Below the pieces are notes generated by a model. The model worked only from the letters and a program-made list of their open reading frames with translations. It had not been told where the DNA came from and made no database searches. Below are positions 50,601 through 59,559 of a stretch of 64,000 nt of DNA, in pieces. The position numbers and the translations under genes were made by a program. Every line of letters begins with the position of its first letter. The stretch's first letter is position 1. Source of the stretch: Epiperipatus broadwayi (Eukaryota > Onychophora > Udeonychophora > Euonychophora > Peripatidae). The stretch lies in NCBI GenBank assembly GCA_028023455.1, contig JAQFVV010000002.1, positions 32,557,725-32,621,724 of the forward strand, read 5' to 3'.

Positions 50601-53179
50601 TGGTTTAGTCAGACTAGTGCATGATCCTTGGGATTGGCAAAACCATCGGACACCCCCTCCCCCTGGCACATTCCAGCGCTATGCGCTGAAATCTTGGTTT
50701 GATCAGACTAGTGCATGTATTGGGAACCACCACACACACACACACCGCATGCTAGTGCTACGCGCTGAAATGTATAATGTAATTAAAAAATGTAATTTAG
50801 AAAATAATGTCAGTTCGTAAATTTTTTAAAAATACTTTGAAAAATTGTTGGAGAAAAGAAAGCAAAATTATTGGCCCGGTAACGTTACAATTTATTATTT
50901 TTGCAAGCAACAACACCATCAAGCAGCCACATTGGGCATAAGTCACAACTACTATTTAAAGTAATCAAATAACATCACAATTGGATATAATTAGACTTAT
51001 TTTTACATCATCCTATTATGAAGTAGTGTACTGTATTGCAACCCAAGTAATGTGACCCGAGGGGGGAAATGATTGAGTTATGGCTGCATTAGATCCAATC
51101 CATAATTTTGTCACATTTTAAAATATCCTTGTTCTCTTCAATTACTATCATAATGAATTCATTGGAATGTAAAAAGCCACTTGGCCATATTTGTTGACTA
51201 AAGTGAATATCCATATCCTTTTGTTTTTCTGATATTCATTATGGAAAAGTTTCTATATTATCAGGCATAAAAATAACTACAATTCTGATAATTAAATGGC
51301 AGTCACATGAATATCAGTAAAAGTACCACAACTTTATTTTTGATCTAACTTCATGGGAAAAAAACAGTTAAGCATATCCACATCAGTCTATTAATATAAC
51401 TGTTACTACCTATGTAAAATATAAATGTTTATTAAATACATGGGTAAAAAATCTCTGAAAAATATCTTTTATTCAATACAGTTCAAGTATGTTATAAATG
51501 GAAGGTATGAAGCAATACCTTTATCAGAATAGTCATTTCACCAACAAATCAGGGAATGTTCAGAAACAGCTTATTTTTAAATTTGTTTATGTAAATCTTA
51601 TGCAAGAATGACATAGGGCCTTTGATTTTTACAATATCCCAAACATCTTTAACGTCAACAAAACATCGCATGATATCTGCTTATACTTTATTTTTAAATA
51701 GTAAATCTATTCTACTGCCATATGGTAGTATTTAATAAACCCGCATCCAGTGCTATTCTATCTATAACCCCAGACAATTTCTACCTGATAGCTTTCATCA
51801 GTGGGGAGTTTTATATTTGAATCTAGTGCACTTAAGGACTTTTTTTTAAGAATCTATTGATTAATCAAGCTTCCACAAGGTGGCAGAAGGCGAAATAGAT
51901 TTATTACTAATATTCTTGCATGTTGTTACAATGATCTGCCATAGTGATTTTAAATTACCTTCTAGACTGCCATCAAAAATTAGGTGACATGTGACATTCT
52001 TCTGCTAAAGTTCAAAATCACTGCTAATGATATATTTGTTTCTGGTAATGCGCAAAGACTTGTGCTATATTTTTAATATCTTCAAGATAAATGTCCTATT
52101 GAATAATCTTAATGATCATATATGATATTTTTATGAAAAGGATTTGGATTTAAGAGCATTGCATGTAAAATTATTTCCATGATAGGCATGAACGAGTTTA
52201 CATATTGTACAAATAATATTTTATACATTATTTTTCAAATATCACAGACACTTTTAATATGAAAGGAAAATGAAGAAGAATAGTAAATAACCATTTCTCA
52301 AAAAAATACTTGAACTGTGCTCAATACCCAGTACACTTTGTAACAGTGATAGAATAACGGTCTTGAAAAACAGAAGTTTGTAAATTAAACTTTAACCTAT
52401 CACTTCTGGTATTCAACAGTATCTATATTAAATTATTCTCTTCGTATAGATACATTATCAGTGTCATACTAATGATATATTAGCATGACATTCCAATTAG
52501 AAAATGAACCATCGGCTAATTATTTTTACAAAAATGTAAACAATACATATTTCTTTCCGGTCTTAGTTTGCTATAAATTACAGTACATTATAAATAAAGC
52601 ATATCACATTTCTTCTTTATTTTACTAGATGTCATTTTAGACGGCTATCCTTGACATCTGATTGGCTGTCAATTATGTATTATAATGAGCGCTAGAGATT
52701 TGCAGTATCTCGATTTATTTCAGTTTTTAACTATCGGCACTTCGCAAATTAAAATATTATTTAGAAATACTATTATAAAAATTAATATTTCAGAATTTTC
52801 AAAACCCGTGTTATTTAAATATTCTTAGTTTAATCATGTTTCAATTTAAATTATTTACACCATTGACAAAACCATCAGAGTTGGGGGGGGAGGTAGGTGA
52901 AAGTTTGTAGACATTTTAAAAACTTTTAATGAATAATATCATTTCTTAATTTAAAAAAAAAAAAAATAAACTATAGCTAATATTAGTTTTACTACCTTGT
53001 ATTTTGTTCCAAATTTATTCGTAAGTGTGCAAACCAAGATAAAAATGTTACTTGACTGTGGATCATTTCCAACATTCTTACCCACAATTAGCGTAGCTCG
53101 TGAAGACTTTGAATTACCTCTCAAATTGAGAGATGCCCCTACTCTACTTGCTATTTTAACATCACAACTGATACGCATT
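26423..53179 (-). CDS. LRR1: LRR1 (leucine-rich repeat protein 1, CUL2 substrate receptor), complete coding sequence
   Basis: Five coding exons at 52996-53178, 45738-45836, 39895-40155, 33624-34087 and 26423-26651 join in frame to 411 residues. LRR1 (PPIL5) is the substrate receptor of the CUL2-RBX1 ligase that ubiquitylates MCM7 in the CMG helicase at replication termination. Residues 1-94 match its N-terminal PH-like domain ([28 protein letters not shown]). About seven LRRs follow from about residue 120 to 305 ([27 protein letters not shown]). Then come a BC-box-like helix ([10 protein letters not shown], 323-332), a CUL2-box-like IPFHLRMYL (344-352), and a Cys cluster C358, C360, C364, C401, C405 that could bind zinc. 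Length is nearly that of the vertebrate protein as I recall it. An acceptor (TTTTTTAG) lies one base before the start codon, so a 5' UTR exon must lie upstream. Identification is secure. Confidence 0.96.
26652..27790 (-). other. LRR1 intron 4 part, nothing recognised
   Basis: A+T-rich, no coding signal or repeat family recognised. Confidence 0.45.
27790..30500 (-). mobile_element. Long decayed LINE (RTE-like) in LRR1 intron
   Basis: On the minus strand, in order: [16 protein letters not shown]-like reading near 30,400 (the NNYRGI block of LINE RTs); [13 protein letters not shown] near 28,900 (DFxKAFDS block); and YNYGCES then MHKILKI and [15 protein letters not shown] near 28,370-28,220 (the C-terminal YGCExW...WQDxxxNxxxL region). 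The order is collinear with a single element of about 2.7 kb or more, with many stops and frameshifts. Confidence 0.6.
28984..29053. repeat. Hairpin with 26-bp arms
   Basis: CTTTAAACAAGCTTTAACCT and AGGTTAAAGCCTGTTTAAAG are reverse complements with one mismatch, extended inward by GTGTTT/AACAC, with a loop of about 17 bases. Confidence 0.85.
30500..32040. other. LRR1 intron, mostly unrecognised
   Basis: May contain the 5' part of the 27.8-30.5 kb LINE, but no endonuclease motif could be read. A run at 31,890-31,905 is a simple A tract. Confidence 0.35.
32040..33420 (+). mobile_element. Possible LTR-retrotransposon fragment (LTR plus leader)
   Basis: 32,230-32,660 has denser GC and motifs such as CAGTCAATTAGTCTGGTCAG, unlike the surrounding DNA. 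TGGCGCCCGAGG at 33,121 looks like a tRNA primer-binding site, with a distinct non-A+T-rich stretch after it (GGGCCCGGTTCG at 33,291-33,302). No second LTR, gag or pol is visible, and LTR edges cannot be fixed. An alternative is an unrelated older repeat. Confidence 0.3.
33086..33166. repeat. Hairpin around the primer-binding-like site
   Basis: CCTACTATCCAAACAC and GTGCTTGGATAGTAGG pair over 15 of 16 bases around a loop of roughly 45 bases that contains TGGCGCCCGAGG and a small palindrome TCTAGTAACTAGA. Confidence 0.8.
33624..34087 (-). CDS. LRR1: LRR1 coding exon 4 (LRR core and BC-box)
   Basis: Acceptor TTTATAG ends at 34088; donor GTATTT follows CAAAG. 154 codons plus two bases, starting [13 protein letters not shown] and including [41 protein letters not shown] and WGNPF, the LRR end. 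[13 protein letters not shown] follows and is BC-box-like. The open frame runs past the donor into intron; that extension is not coding. Confidence 0.96.
34265..34530 (-). mobile_element. 3' end of an RTE/BovB-type LINE
   Basis: The minus strand gives [20 protein letters not shown] then [12 protein letters not shown] and ELRETFI, the typical C terminus of RTE/BovB proteins (KRxRGRPxxRWxDDIRKxAG...WxxxxxDRxxWxxLxE). After the stop comes a short TGATGATGA-type tail. It lies in LRR1 intron 3 close to exon 4. Confidence 0.75.
34960..35170. repeat. Dispersed repeat shared with 55060-55260
   Basis: AGCTATTTAAGTTAGATAGC and TTCTCACTGAGG, CCAATTGGTCTGGG are found in reverse orientation at 55,060-55,260. 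The GTCTGGG block links it to the 2145-type family. Confidence 0.6.
35793..36060 (+). repeat. Minisatellite, about 57-bp unit, five copies, LRR-like translation
   Basis: The unit starts TCTCAGAATT at 35793, 35849, 35906, about 35962 and 36017. One plus-strand frame is open from 35,841 to 36,059. It reads [53 protein letters not shown], resembling a 19-residue leucine-rich repeat. A stop interrupts the first copy. It lies antisense in an LRR1 intron. It is most simply a minisatellite; no start, splice context or conserved flank supports a gene. Confidence 0.75.
36700..37070 (-). mobile_element. Mariner-like transposase N-terminal fragment
   Basis: The minus strand reads [18 protein letters not shown] then [16 protein letters not shown], matching the mariner HTH region (IKFCxKLGKTxxETxxxL...YGxxxxSRxxVFEWxKRF). 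Frameshifts follow. The catalytic part is not recognisable, so this is a truncated remnant. Confidence 0.6.
37600..39890. other. LRR1 intron, nothing recognised
   Basis: 2.3 kb of A+T-rich sequence without an ORF or family match that I could recognise. Confidence 0.45.
39895..40155 (-). CDS. LRR1: LRR1 coding exon 3
   Basis: A T tract plus TTTTAG precedes GCTGATCC; donor GTATGT follows CATTTACGT. 87 codons in phase 0: [16 protein letters not shown], a variable linker, [32 protein letters not shown] and LKLKHLR, covering the linker after the PH-like domain and the first LRRs. Confidence 0.93.
40640..42400 (-). mobile_element. RTE-type LINE, 3' half (RT domain)
   Basis: Minus strand, in order: [18 protein letters not shown] (about 41,960), [16 protein letters not shown] (about 41,810), [18 protein letters not shown] then [13 protein letters not shown] (41,610-41,510), [16 protein letters not shown] (about 41,440), and [12 protein letters not shown] plus [10 protein letters not shown] (about 40,830-40,700). 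These are the collinear RTE/BovB RT and C-terminal blocks. Stops and frameshifts show it is dead. It sits between LRR1 exons 2 and 3. Confidence 0.8.
43086..43180 (+). repeat. tRNA-derived SINE, copy 1
   Basis: TAGCCAAGAGGTC (A-box-like) and GCGGGTTCGCCTCCC (B-box-like) are followed by an A tract at 43,169-43,181. Compared with the copy at 61,635-61,728, about 20 bases are missing between the boxes. The B-box is good; the A-box is moderate. Confidence 0.7.
43328..43738. mobile_element. Foldback element with about 165-bp arms
   Basis: The left arm (43328-43495) and right arm (43576-43738) are reverse complements with few changes: AGGCAAATCTAAAGCATTT against AAATGCTTTAGATTTGCCT, and CTCTTATCTTCAACCTA against TAGGTTGAAGATAAGAG. 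The loop is about 80 bp. No ORF. Confidence 0.85.
44150..45560 (+). mobile_element. RTE-type LINE, 5' half (endonuclease domain)
   Basis: Plus strand: [19 protein letters not shown] then [18 protein letters not shown] (44,465-44,580), the apurinic-endonuclease block; DLNARIGK near 44,630; FEKNAKQK and YILTNRK-like text near 44,750-44,810; GSDH near 44,865; and GKTPRNDEI near 45,520, the start of the RT domain. Many stops. It ends about 180 bases from LRR1 exon 2, in the opposite direction to the 40.6-42.4 kb fragment. Confidence 0.75.
45738..45836 (-). CDS. LRR1: LRR1 coding exon 2
   Basis: Acceptor CATTTTAG, donor GTAATT, 33 codons in phase 0: [20 protein letters not shown] and [12 protein letters not shown]. 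The FxKFVxxGKATVxxxEPP pattern is the expected LRR1 segment between exons 1 and 3. It is too short to appear as an isolated ORF and was found by homology. A LINE fragment ends about 180 bases away on the plus strand. Confidence 0.92.
46075..46370. mobile_element. Copy of the 2145-type inverted-repeat family
   Basis: Begins CATCATATGATCACCAT and contains AGTGCAAGCCAGAGTAAT, GTCTGGGGATATTGGATGAG and AGGCACTAGATAGGGA. The right side (GGCTTGCACTGAGTGGCGC) mirrors the left. The right terminal repeat is missing. Confidence 0.75.
46375..47230. other. LRR1 intron 1, nothing recognised
   Basis: A+T-rich sequence with no ORF or repeat family recognised. Confidence 0.4.
47320..48150 (-). mobile_element. 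Mariner-like transposase, C-terminal half, decayed
   Basis: Minus strand across frames: [10 protein letters not shown] (about 47,770), [25 protein letters not shown] (about 47,610; matches YSPDLAPCDFF), [19 protein letters not shown] (about 47,480) and LDQCIASNG (about 47,425; matches LDKCIxSNGxYFEGD). The stretch after it, up to AAGGTGGAATCCAAAAATAA at 47,321, looks like the terminal inverted repeat next to a TA. The other end was not found. Confidence 0.65.
48150..49465. other. LRR1 intron 1, nothing recognised
   Basis: Includes a 153-codon minus-strand open frame (48,319-48,780) of low-complexity, Phe-rich composition. It matches no family I know and is best explained by A+T bias. Confidence 0.45.
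49470..49990 (+). mobile_element. hAT transposase C-terminal remnant (SCAND3/ZBED5-like)
   Basis: Plus strand: [17 protein letters not shown] then [16 protein letters not shown], then [18 protein letters not shown], matching the HLNELNxxLQGKxxLIxDMFxxVxAFxxKL...EFxxRFxDF region of SCAND3/FAM200-type hAT proteins. It breaks frame after the first block. It lies just upstream of the 50127-50953 MITE. Confidence 0.6.
50127..50953. mobile_element. 827-bp MITE with 45-bp TIRs and perfect 8-bp target duplication
   Basis: The left end CGTAGTTGTGACTTACGCCC and the reversed right end AGTAGTTGTGACTTATGCCC pair at 40 of 45 positions. Both ends are flanked by ATTTAAAG (50119-50126 and 50954-50961). An 8-bp duplication suits a hAT element. 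The interior has no transposase ORF. It holds two copies of TCTTGGTTT...AGACTAGTGCATG (50,599 and 50,693) and a CA run (50,730-50,745). Confidence 0.9.
50962..52990. other. LRR1 intron 1, mostly unrecognised
   Basis: A fragment of the GTCTGGG/TTCATCAGTG family is at 51,765-51,850. A G run (52,878-52,887) lies near 52.9 kb. No coding signal. Confidence 0.4.
52996..53179 (-). CDS. LRR1: LRR1 coding exon 1
   Basis: ATG at 53178-53176. The exon begins one base earlier, right after TTTTTTAG (AG at 53181-53180), so the 5' UTR is spliced. It encodes 61 residues ([14 protein letters not shown] to KFGTKYK) and ends in phase 0 at donor GTAGTA. Homology to the LRR1 N terminus supports this methionine as the start. 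Confidence 0.93.
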
Positions 53180-54780
53180 CTAAAAAATATATATATATGG
53201 CTTTTTACATACTACAAACAAACGCATTACATTTTGAAAAAAACAAATGTCTTCATTCTAATATAATACATGTATATAAAAAAAATAACACAAAGTTTCA
53301 TCATTCAAGCATGTCAATCATCAACTTCTTGACAGGCTTATTTCATGGCTGTTGGTCTACATTTCAGGCGAAATATGAAAGACTGAAATGCTATGATTCG
53401 GTCCAAATCTTATTTGAACAGAAAATGATTAATTAATTAAGATATTTTATACACGGACTTCTAAGAAACACAATATGAAAAATGCCGTAAATTTCTATAC
53501 AATAGCAAAAAGAAAAAGGAGCCTATTGCAAGGCTAAGGATTTTAATGCTTGGATTTGATCATTATATTTTGGCTTTCATCATAAAATTAAATATTATAC
53601 AATAACTATTTTGAAAGATTATTTATTTAAATCAATTAATTTATATGTATGTGTAATACGAAAATATTTATTGATAAAAAATAAACCACTGAATATAGTC
53701 ATAAACATAATGATATAATTAAAAAATATCTTCCCATTTCCTGATTAGCGATTCTCATTTGCTTTAATGCAGTCGTATTTGAAATAGTGTTTTTAAATTT
53801 CTGCCTTTTTTTTTTGTTTTGTTAAGGTATTCAAAAGATTGAAGTCTTAATTTCAAAATAATTACAGGATATGTAATATACAGAAAACTTATATTAAGAT
53901 TCAACAATTGAGATAAATGGAAACTTTCGCATTTAGCTTTAATGGATGCCAATAGTGGCACTTTATTAGTGGATATTACAAAAAAATCCCACAATCATTA
54001 CTACTGGACTAATGTTAAATTTCTAATGATTTACGAATTAATGATATATTAGAAATTTAAAATATATATTTTTAATAATTCCCAATATAATCATAAGTTC
54101 ATGAATAAATTATCTTGGTCCGATCTTTATAATTCAAAACTAGCATTTTCTGTGTGATTATCTTCTTTCTTCTGCTTGTTTCAACTTCTACCTATATTGG
54201 GTAACTTTTCTTAAGAACATACATAATAATATCTAATAAATTAAAATCTGCTTCTATAAAGCAAATGAATAGTAAATACTTAAAATTATAGAATGCTGAT
54301 ATCAAAAAAATTAGATCCATCATTATTTTAGCTAAATAAAAAACCTCATGGTGTAACATTTGCAAGTTAGCTAGTCCTAAGATCTGAGTTTAAACCTAGG
54401 TTGAGTAAACTTGAAAATTTTTACAGCAAGCTTGAGATTTTTTTTTAAAATAATCAATCACTTTTTTAGTATCATCTTATTGAATATAAGAGTCTATGCA
54501 ATAATAAGAGATTTTATAAAAAAGATACAAATGATTACAGTACATTTGATTATTTAGGGGTAAAAGATTGTATATAATCAATCACTGTAAATGATCAACT
54601 AATTTTGGTCAGAAAATGAATATTTAGCTATTCTTAAATAAAATAAGAATAGAAAACCACTCAAAACTTCATCTGTTGGCAATTGGGAAGCTTGATGAGT
54701 ATTACCTTATTTAGATGAAATACTGAAGGGGTCTTTTCTCAGCAGTAGTTTATTTAAAAGATGTTTTACCTAATATTTGG
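53180..54780 (-). other. Presumed LRR1 5' UTR intron, nothing recognised
   Basis: Between LRR1 coding exon 1 and the 54.8 kb foldback. At 54,345-54,410, ATGGTGTAAC...GAGTTTAAACCTAGG vaguely resembles a tRNA-Gln-derived sequence, but it is too decayed to call. Confidence 0.4.
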
Positions 54781-54784
54781 CTGA

Positions 54785-55350
54785 AGATTTGTGATGATGG
54801 TATATTAGATGTGAAAATATGTTGCACTATTTCCATCATCTAACAATAAATGTTGAATGTATAAAAAATTTTAAACTTTAGTTAAACTTTTCAAATACAA
54901 ACAATTTGTCATTTAGTAAATAAAATAGTCATACATCACAAGATTTAACTTGATAAGTTTGTAATTATAAACTAAAATAAAAAGCGTGCTAATAGCTCTA
55001 AAAAGCTTTATCGATAAATGCCGCAAGAGAAAGCATTTAAAATCTCTATCTAGAAACTATCCCCAGACCAGTTTCTATCTATTGGCTTTCCTCAGTGAGA
55101 CACTAGAATATTTCAGACACTAGATCCAAATTACTAAAAGCCAGTACTTATCTGACAGTTAACTTTTAAGTAGAAAATCTGAAATTTTCAGAAACCTATA
55201 TATCTGCAAATCCAGCTATCTAACTTAAATAGCTATATGAGGCTGAGAAATAAGTTGTTTATTATTAAAAAACTTAAATAAAGTTTAAAATTTTCTATCC
55301 ATTCAACATTCACTGCTAGATAATGGAAATAATCCAACATATTATTACAA
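54785..55350. mobile_element. Foldback family member with internal repeat
   Basis: The left arm (GATTTGTGATGATGG, TATTTCCATCATCTA, GTTGAATG) and right arm (CATTCAACATTCACTG, TAGATAATGGAAATA) are reverse complements and match the 3396-3670 arms. The interior (55,040-55,260) carries the GTTTCTATCTATTGGC/CTCAGTGAG block shared with 34,960-35,170. Confidence 0.65.
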
Positions 55351-56930
55351 ATGTTTTATGTAAATTTATTTAGATTTCAATAATGATAATTTTCCTATTA
55401 ATATATATATATATATAAGGTAGGATTTATAATTATATATATATGCATTTAATCCTTGGATAAATATATATATATACTTCATCTTGCAGTTGATCGATGA
55501 TAATAGTTGAAAATGATATACATACACCTTTGATATCTTCATCAATTAGTTAATGACTAATTTGGTAATCTTTTTCTTCCTTTTCCTCTGTATATAAATC
55601 TGAAAAAGGCTATTTTAATGTTGTTGCTTTTAGCTTACGGTAATTGAATAAAATACTAGACTACCTATGATACATTTATTAATATTATAGATTTATATAG
55701 AATGAGAACCGCTTTGAAATAATAATATGCAATTACTCAAAATTACATCATACTATTTGGTCATATCTTTTAAGTAATTACTCCAACTTCATTCAGATTG
55801 TCAGAGACCAGAATATCAGTCTCCTTCACCATTCAACAAGACTCAATATTTAAATTGATTGCTGGACACAGAAAAATGTGAACATTATTTTCATCTTCCT
55901 CAAATATAAAACAGCACAGAAAAACTAACTGGAGCAATATCATATCTGAAGATGACTTTTCTGATAAAAAAGTTGGCACCACGGGATGAATTTGATTCTA
56001 TGATATTCTATAAAGTGACTAAGCAGATTATTGATTGGACCAAGAGTATTATGATATTCTAAATTATTTATAATCTCACCACTAAGAATCACAACTAAAA
56101 AAAAAAAGTCTCAATGATGGACTTCTTTTGCCAGACTAGCCCCAACTGAAGATTCATCCAACTATGTGATAAGCTTCCAATCAAAATATTACCGTTACCA
56201 TGTCTGAGCACAGCACAAGTTCTATAAAATGTCAGCTTACATAATAAAGTTCTGCTTTTGAAACCGTAGTACTGATTGGGAGATATAGGAATGTTTCAGA
56301 CATATGTAAGTCTCTGCAGTGATTTGTTTCTCTATTGTGTGTATTCACAGTTCAATAATTTATTATGTTCGTCAGTTTTTCTTAGTATGGTTCCTATCTA
56401 CAGCAAGTTCTATGTTTAATGAATAGTTGCAATCCTTGCCTTATCTTGAAATATCAATCTCAGAACCAATATCTTTCCACAATGGTTTATGAAGCTAACA
56501 TTACTATAGGCTTTTATCTGTAAAAGAAAGTAAAAAAACTGGGATGTATTTTGAATTTCTGTTTATAAATAGGGTATTCCATTATTTTTGTTAAATTTGT
56601 ATTTGTTGGAAATATATTTAATACCTATTAAAAAGGTGGAAAGATAAAACACATATAAAAGTTCCAGGAGAAAATAATAAAAAATTTAATTATAAAAACA
56701 CACAACTATTCTTTTCTATTATTATTATTAATAGAACTTTATTCACAAACAATAATAATTATTTCAGTCAAACGTCATTAGTTATCTTCAGAATTAAGTA
56801 TTCTTAGAAAAAAAATTTGACAAATTAAAAATGAATGATAAATAATAAATGTATAAATAAATATCAAAAAACATAATTTATAATCATTAACGTTTTGACT
56901 GAATAGCATCCACCATTGTCAACATTAACT
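55350..56930. other. Intron or spacer, nothing recognised
   Basis: TA runs at 55,400-55,418 and 55,434-55,475. No coding signal was recognised. Confidence 0.4.
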
Positions 56931-56939
56931 TTTCAAAAA

Positions 56940-58060
56940 AAAAACCCGTTAGATCTCAAATAGACGAGATTGAGTGTGAGATAAAGAAAGAGATTGAGCG
57001 TGAAGTAGTTGAGTATTCAGAATATGTGAATTAATAAAATGTTTATCTTTTTCAATTTCACCATTAATTGTTTTCAAGTTTATATTAGAAGAGATAAAAT
57101 AAGTGATACCATAAGGCTGGAATATGTTATGTTTTATCAACTCTATTTAAATCAGTTGGTCTTTGTAATATTTCAATCAACTTCCTTATGATTCTCAATT
57201 CATACTTTTCCTAATTAGCAAGTATTTTACACTATCAAAATCAGGTTTGTGACCAATTTCTAAAAAGTGTCAAATAAAAGCTGGTGTGTTTAACTTCTGA
57301 TTAAAGGCATTTTTATGTTCATTAATTCTGAAATTAATTCATCTATTAGACTGATCTATATAGTTTTTATGCATACATGGAATTTCATAAACACCCTGGT
57401 ATTCCAAAAGTACTCTGTCTTTAGGTTTATGGGGAAAAATCACACATCTATAATTTTTTTTTTTCTTTTCTAAACAATTGACAGTTTAAATTATTATTGT
57501 ATTTGCTATTTAGTTGTGCTAAAATGTTGAGGGCAATATATGTATTTCTAATTTTATTATTTTTATTATTGATAATGCAATCAATGTATTTCTTAGCTAT
57601 TCTATAAAACAAATTCATTTAAATTAGCCCCTTCTTTTTTTACTATATCATATTCTAAAATTTGTTTATTTGAACAAATATTTCTTGCTCTTTTAAATCT
57701 ATTTATCAATATATATAAAGTTTATGCATGGTATCAATATCAGAATTCTGATTTGTAAGATATTTATCAAATGTATCCAAAACTTGAGAATTCAATATAT
57801 TATGCATGAACTTTATTTTTATGTCCGTAAAATATATACTATTAATTTCTTCAATTTTAAAATTTGTATTATTATAATGATTATAGAATTTACTTACCAT
57901 TTATATTTTCCTTAAAGATCATAAAAGAATCACCAATATATTTTTTGTAAAACATCGGTTTGTATTTAGGCACTTTCAAAATACACATTGGACAATTATC
58001 CATATTCAATCCCTTTTCTTGTTTGCAAAATTTTTTGTTAACTTAAAATGTCACATTTGC
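56940..58060 (-). mobile_element. Penelope-like element (RT and GIY-YIG regions), decayed
   Basis: Minus strand: FYKKYIGDSFMIFKEN near 57,950-57,905, matching the Penelope RT block YxRYVDDTFVIFKE; NHYNNTNFKIEEIN follows. Further on, KDRVLLEYQGVYEIPCMHK then NYIDQSNR and FRINEHKNAF (57,430-57,300) match the GVYxIPCxxCxxxYIGQTxR...RxxEHK region of the GIY-YIG endonuclease, with HFLEIGHKPDFD after it. Stops and frameshifts mark it as inactive. Confidence 0.75.
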
Positions 58061-58069
58061 ATAACAATA

Positions 58070-59460
58070 ATCAATTTTGCCAATAAATTTAATTTTTTAT
58101 ATCTTCAATCCCTGTCCAAATATATAATTGAGCTAAGTCATACATTAATAAAAAAATGTGAATACATAATATAGTACAATGATTGAACACCTTTCCACAA
58201 AGTGTCAAAATAGAATAGAAACTAGTCCCAACCTTGTGTGAATGATGTATTGAAAGTTATTGAAACTGCCTACATGGGCAAGAAAACTCAGGTATTGATA
58301 CTTCTATAACACTATAGACATTTTTGATTGAGATTTAAAGTATATATTTGAACTAGGAATAAAGTCGTTTAATAAATGATTATTAATACGCATTAATATA
58401 GTTGAATAAAACAATAAATAATGTCACTATAAACAAGAAACGAACTATATCTGGAGAAAGAATGAAATATATTTCTATGCCCATCATGTGATGATGTAGA
58501 TCGAAGATTTGCTAAATCACAAATATGACTAGGATAAACTTGTTTTTTAGATTTCAGAACATGTCATGTCTAAGCATGAATTAAAATGTAAACCTACTGT
58601 TTAAAACCAAATATTTCTTACCTTTGTATTCGCGAAATTATAAATAATGCTAGTAATATAGTCTAATTTGACTGATTTCGTGTTCAATCGAATACAGCTA
58701 TTATAGAAGAACTAAGTTCCAATAAACTTCAACTTTGAAAGAGTATTGTTGATCGTTTATAACTATTATCTGCAATAGCAAATTTCAAATTAATTCAGTC
58801 ATTCTGAAATTTTATACACAATCCATATTAATAGGAAAATATTACTATATTCTCAATGAGCAATTTTACCAAATACGCGGGTATTTTAATCTGAGATCAG
58901 TCAACTCTCGGCCAGTAATAGTTGCGAAAATGAATACTTGATAGAAGGCGTTCAAATAATGTTACGAGGTATTAACACGGAACGTACACTAAACACAACT
59001 ATTTTTTTAAAAATATAGAATATAATGAAGTTTTAGTATGTAAAAATTTAATTAATGATATTCTGAAATCTGGTTTCAACAGAAGGAATAAATGACTTTA
59101 TTATTTATTTCTCGTATAATACAGAATAATTTTTACGCCAGCTTCCCCCTCCTTCGTCTGGGCCCCTTGCAAAAGTACTAAATACACATTCAGCAGAACT
59201 AATCGTCTATATGTCTTAATAAAAATCTGACTTTTCAACATTTTATTACAAACTTACCACTAAAGTAAAACTGGTTTGTAGAAAATACATTATTATAATC
59301 ATGTTAATCAAAACAAATTAGCTAAAATGTATCACATACTAATATTTAAAATTAGCGAATCTAAATTAACATTATATATAAATCAATTAAATCGAACTGT
59401 CTTAAAAATCAATTTTTAAATTCATAAACTTCACATTAGTCTAACAATATATATTAAATT
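58070..59460. other. Presumed first intron of LRR1, nothing recognised
   Basis: A+T-rich. No ORF or family match was recognised. Confidence 0.4.
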
Positions 59461-59464
59461 TTAC

Positions 59465-59530
59465 CTTAGATTTAGGTTACTTGTTACTAATATTCACATT
59501 CACTGTTTGAATTTTCCGCCATATTAACTT
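59465..59530 (-). other. LRR1: Probable non-coding first exon of LRR1 with short upstream ORF
   Basis: LRR1 coding exon 1 starts with an acceptor one base before its ATG, so an upstream exon is required. Here the minus strand shows ATGGCGGAAAAT at 59,522-59,511 and a good donor AAG/GTAAAA at 59,465/59,464. The 12-codon upstream ORF (MAENSNSECEY, stop at 59,487) would end 23 nt before the LRR1 ATG after splicing. The link over 6.3 kb is inferred; another gene's first exon is possible. Confidence 0.4.
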
Positions 59531-59545
59531 AGCGACCAATAACGT
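59511..59545 (-). promoter_or_regulatory. Candidate core promoter: CCAAT box and ATGGCGG initiator-type motif
   Basis: CCAAT on the plus strand at 59,536-59,540 (ATTGG on the minus strand) lies 14 bases upstream of AATATGGCGGAAA. CCAAT (NF-Y) plus ATGGCGG (YY1-type, found at many housekeeping start sites) is a common pairing. The small GC-richer patch stands out from its surroundings. Confidence 0.4.
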
Positions 59546-59559
59546 TAAAGGGCCTTCAC

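Noticed and set aside
53554-53994. Short open frame at 53,764-53,994 (minus strand)
   Set aside because: No homology, A+T-biased composition, no conserved motif.
54345-54410. tRNA-Gln-like stretch
   Set aside because: Only the ATGGTGTAA and GAGTTTAAACC parts resemble a tRNA; stems do not pair. Too decayed to annotate as a tRNA.
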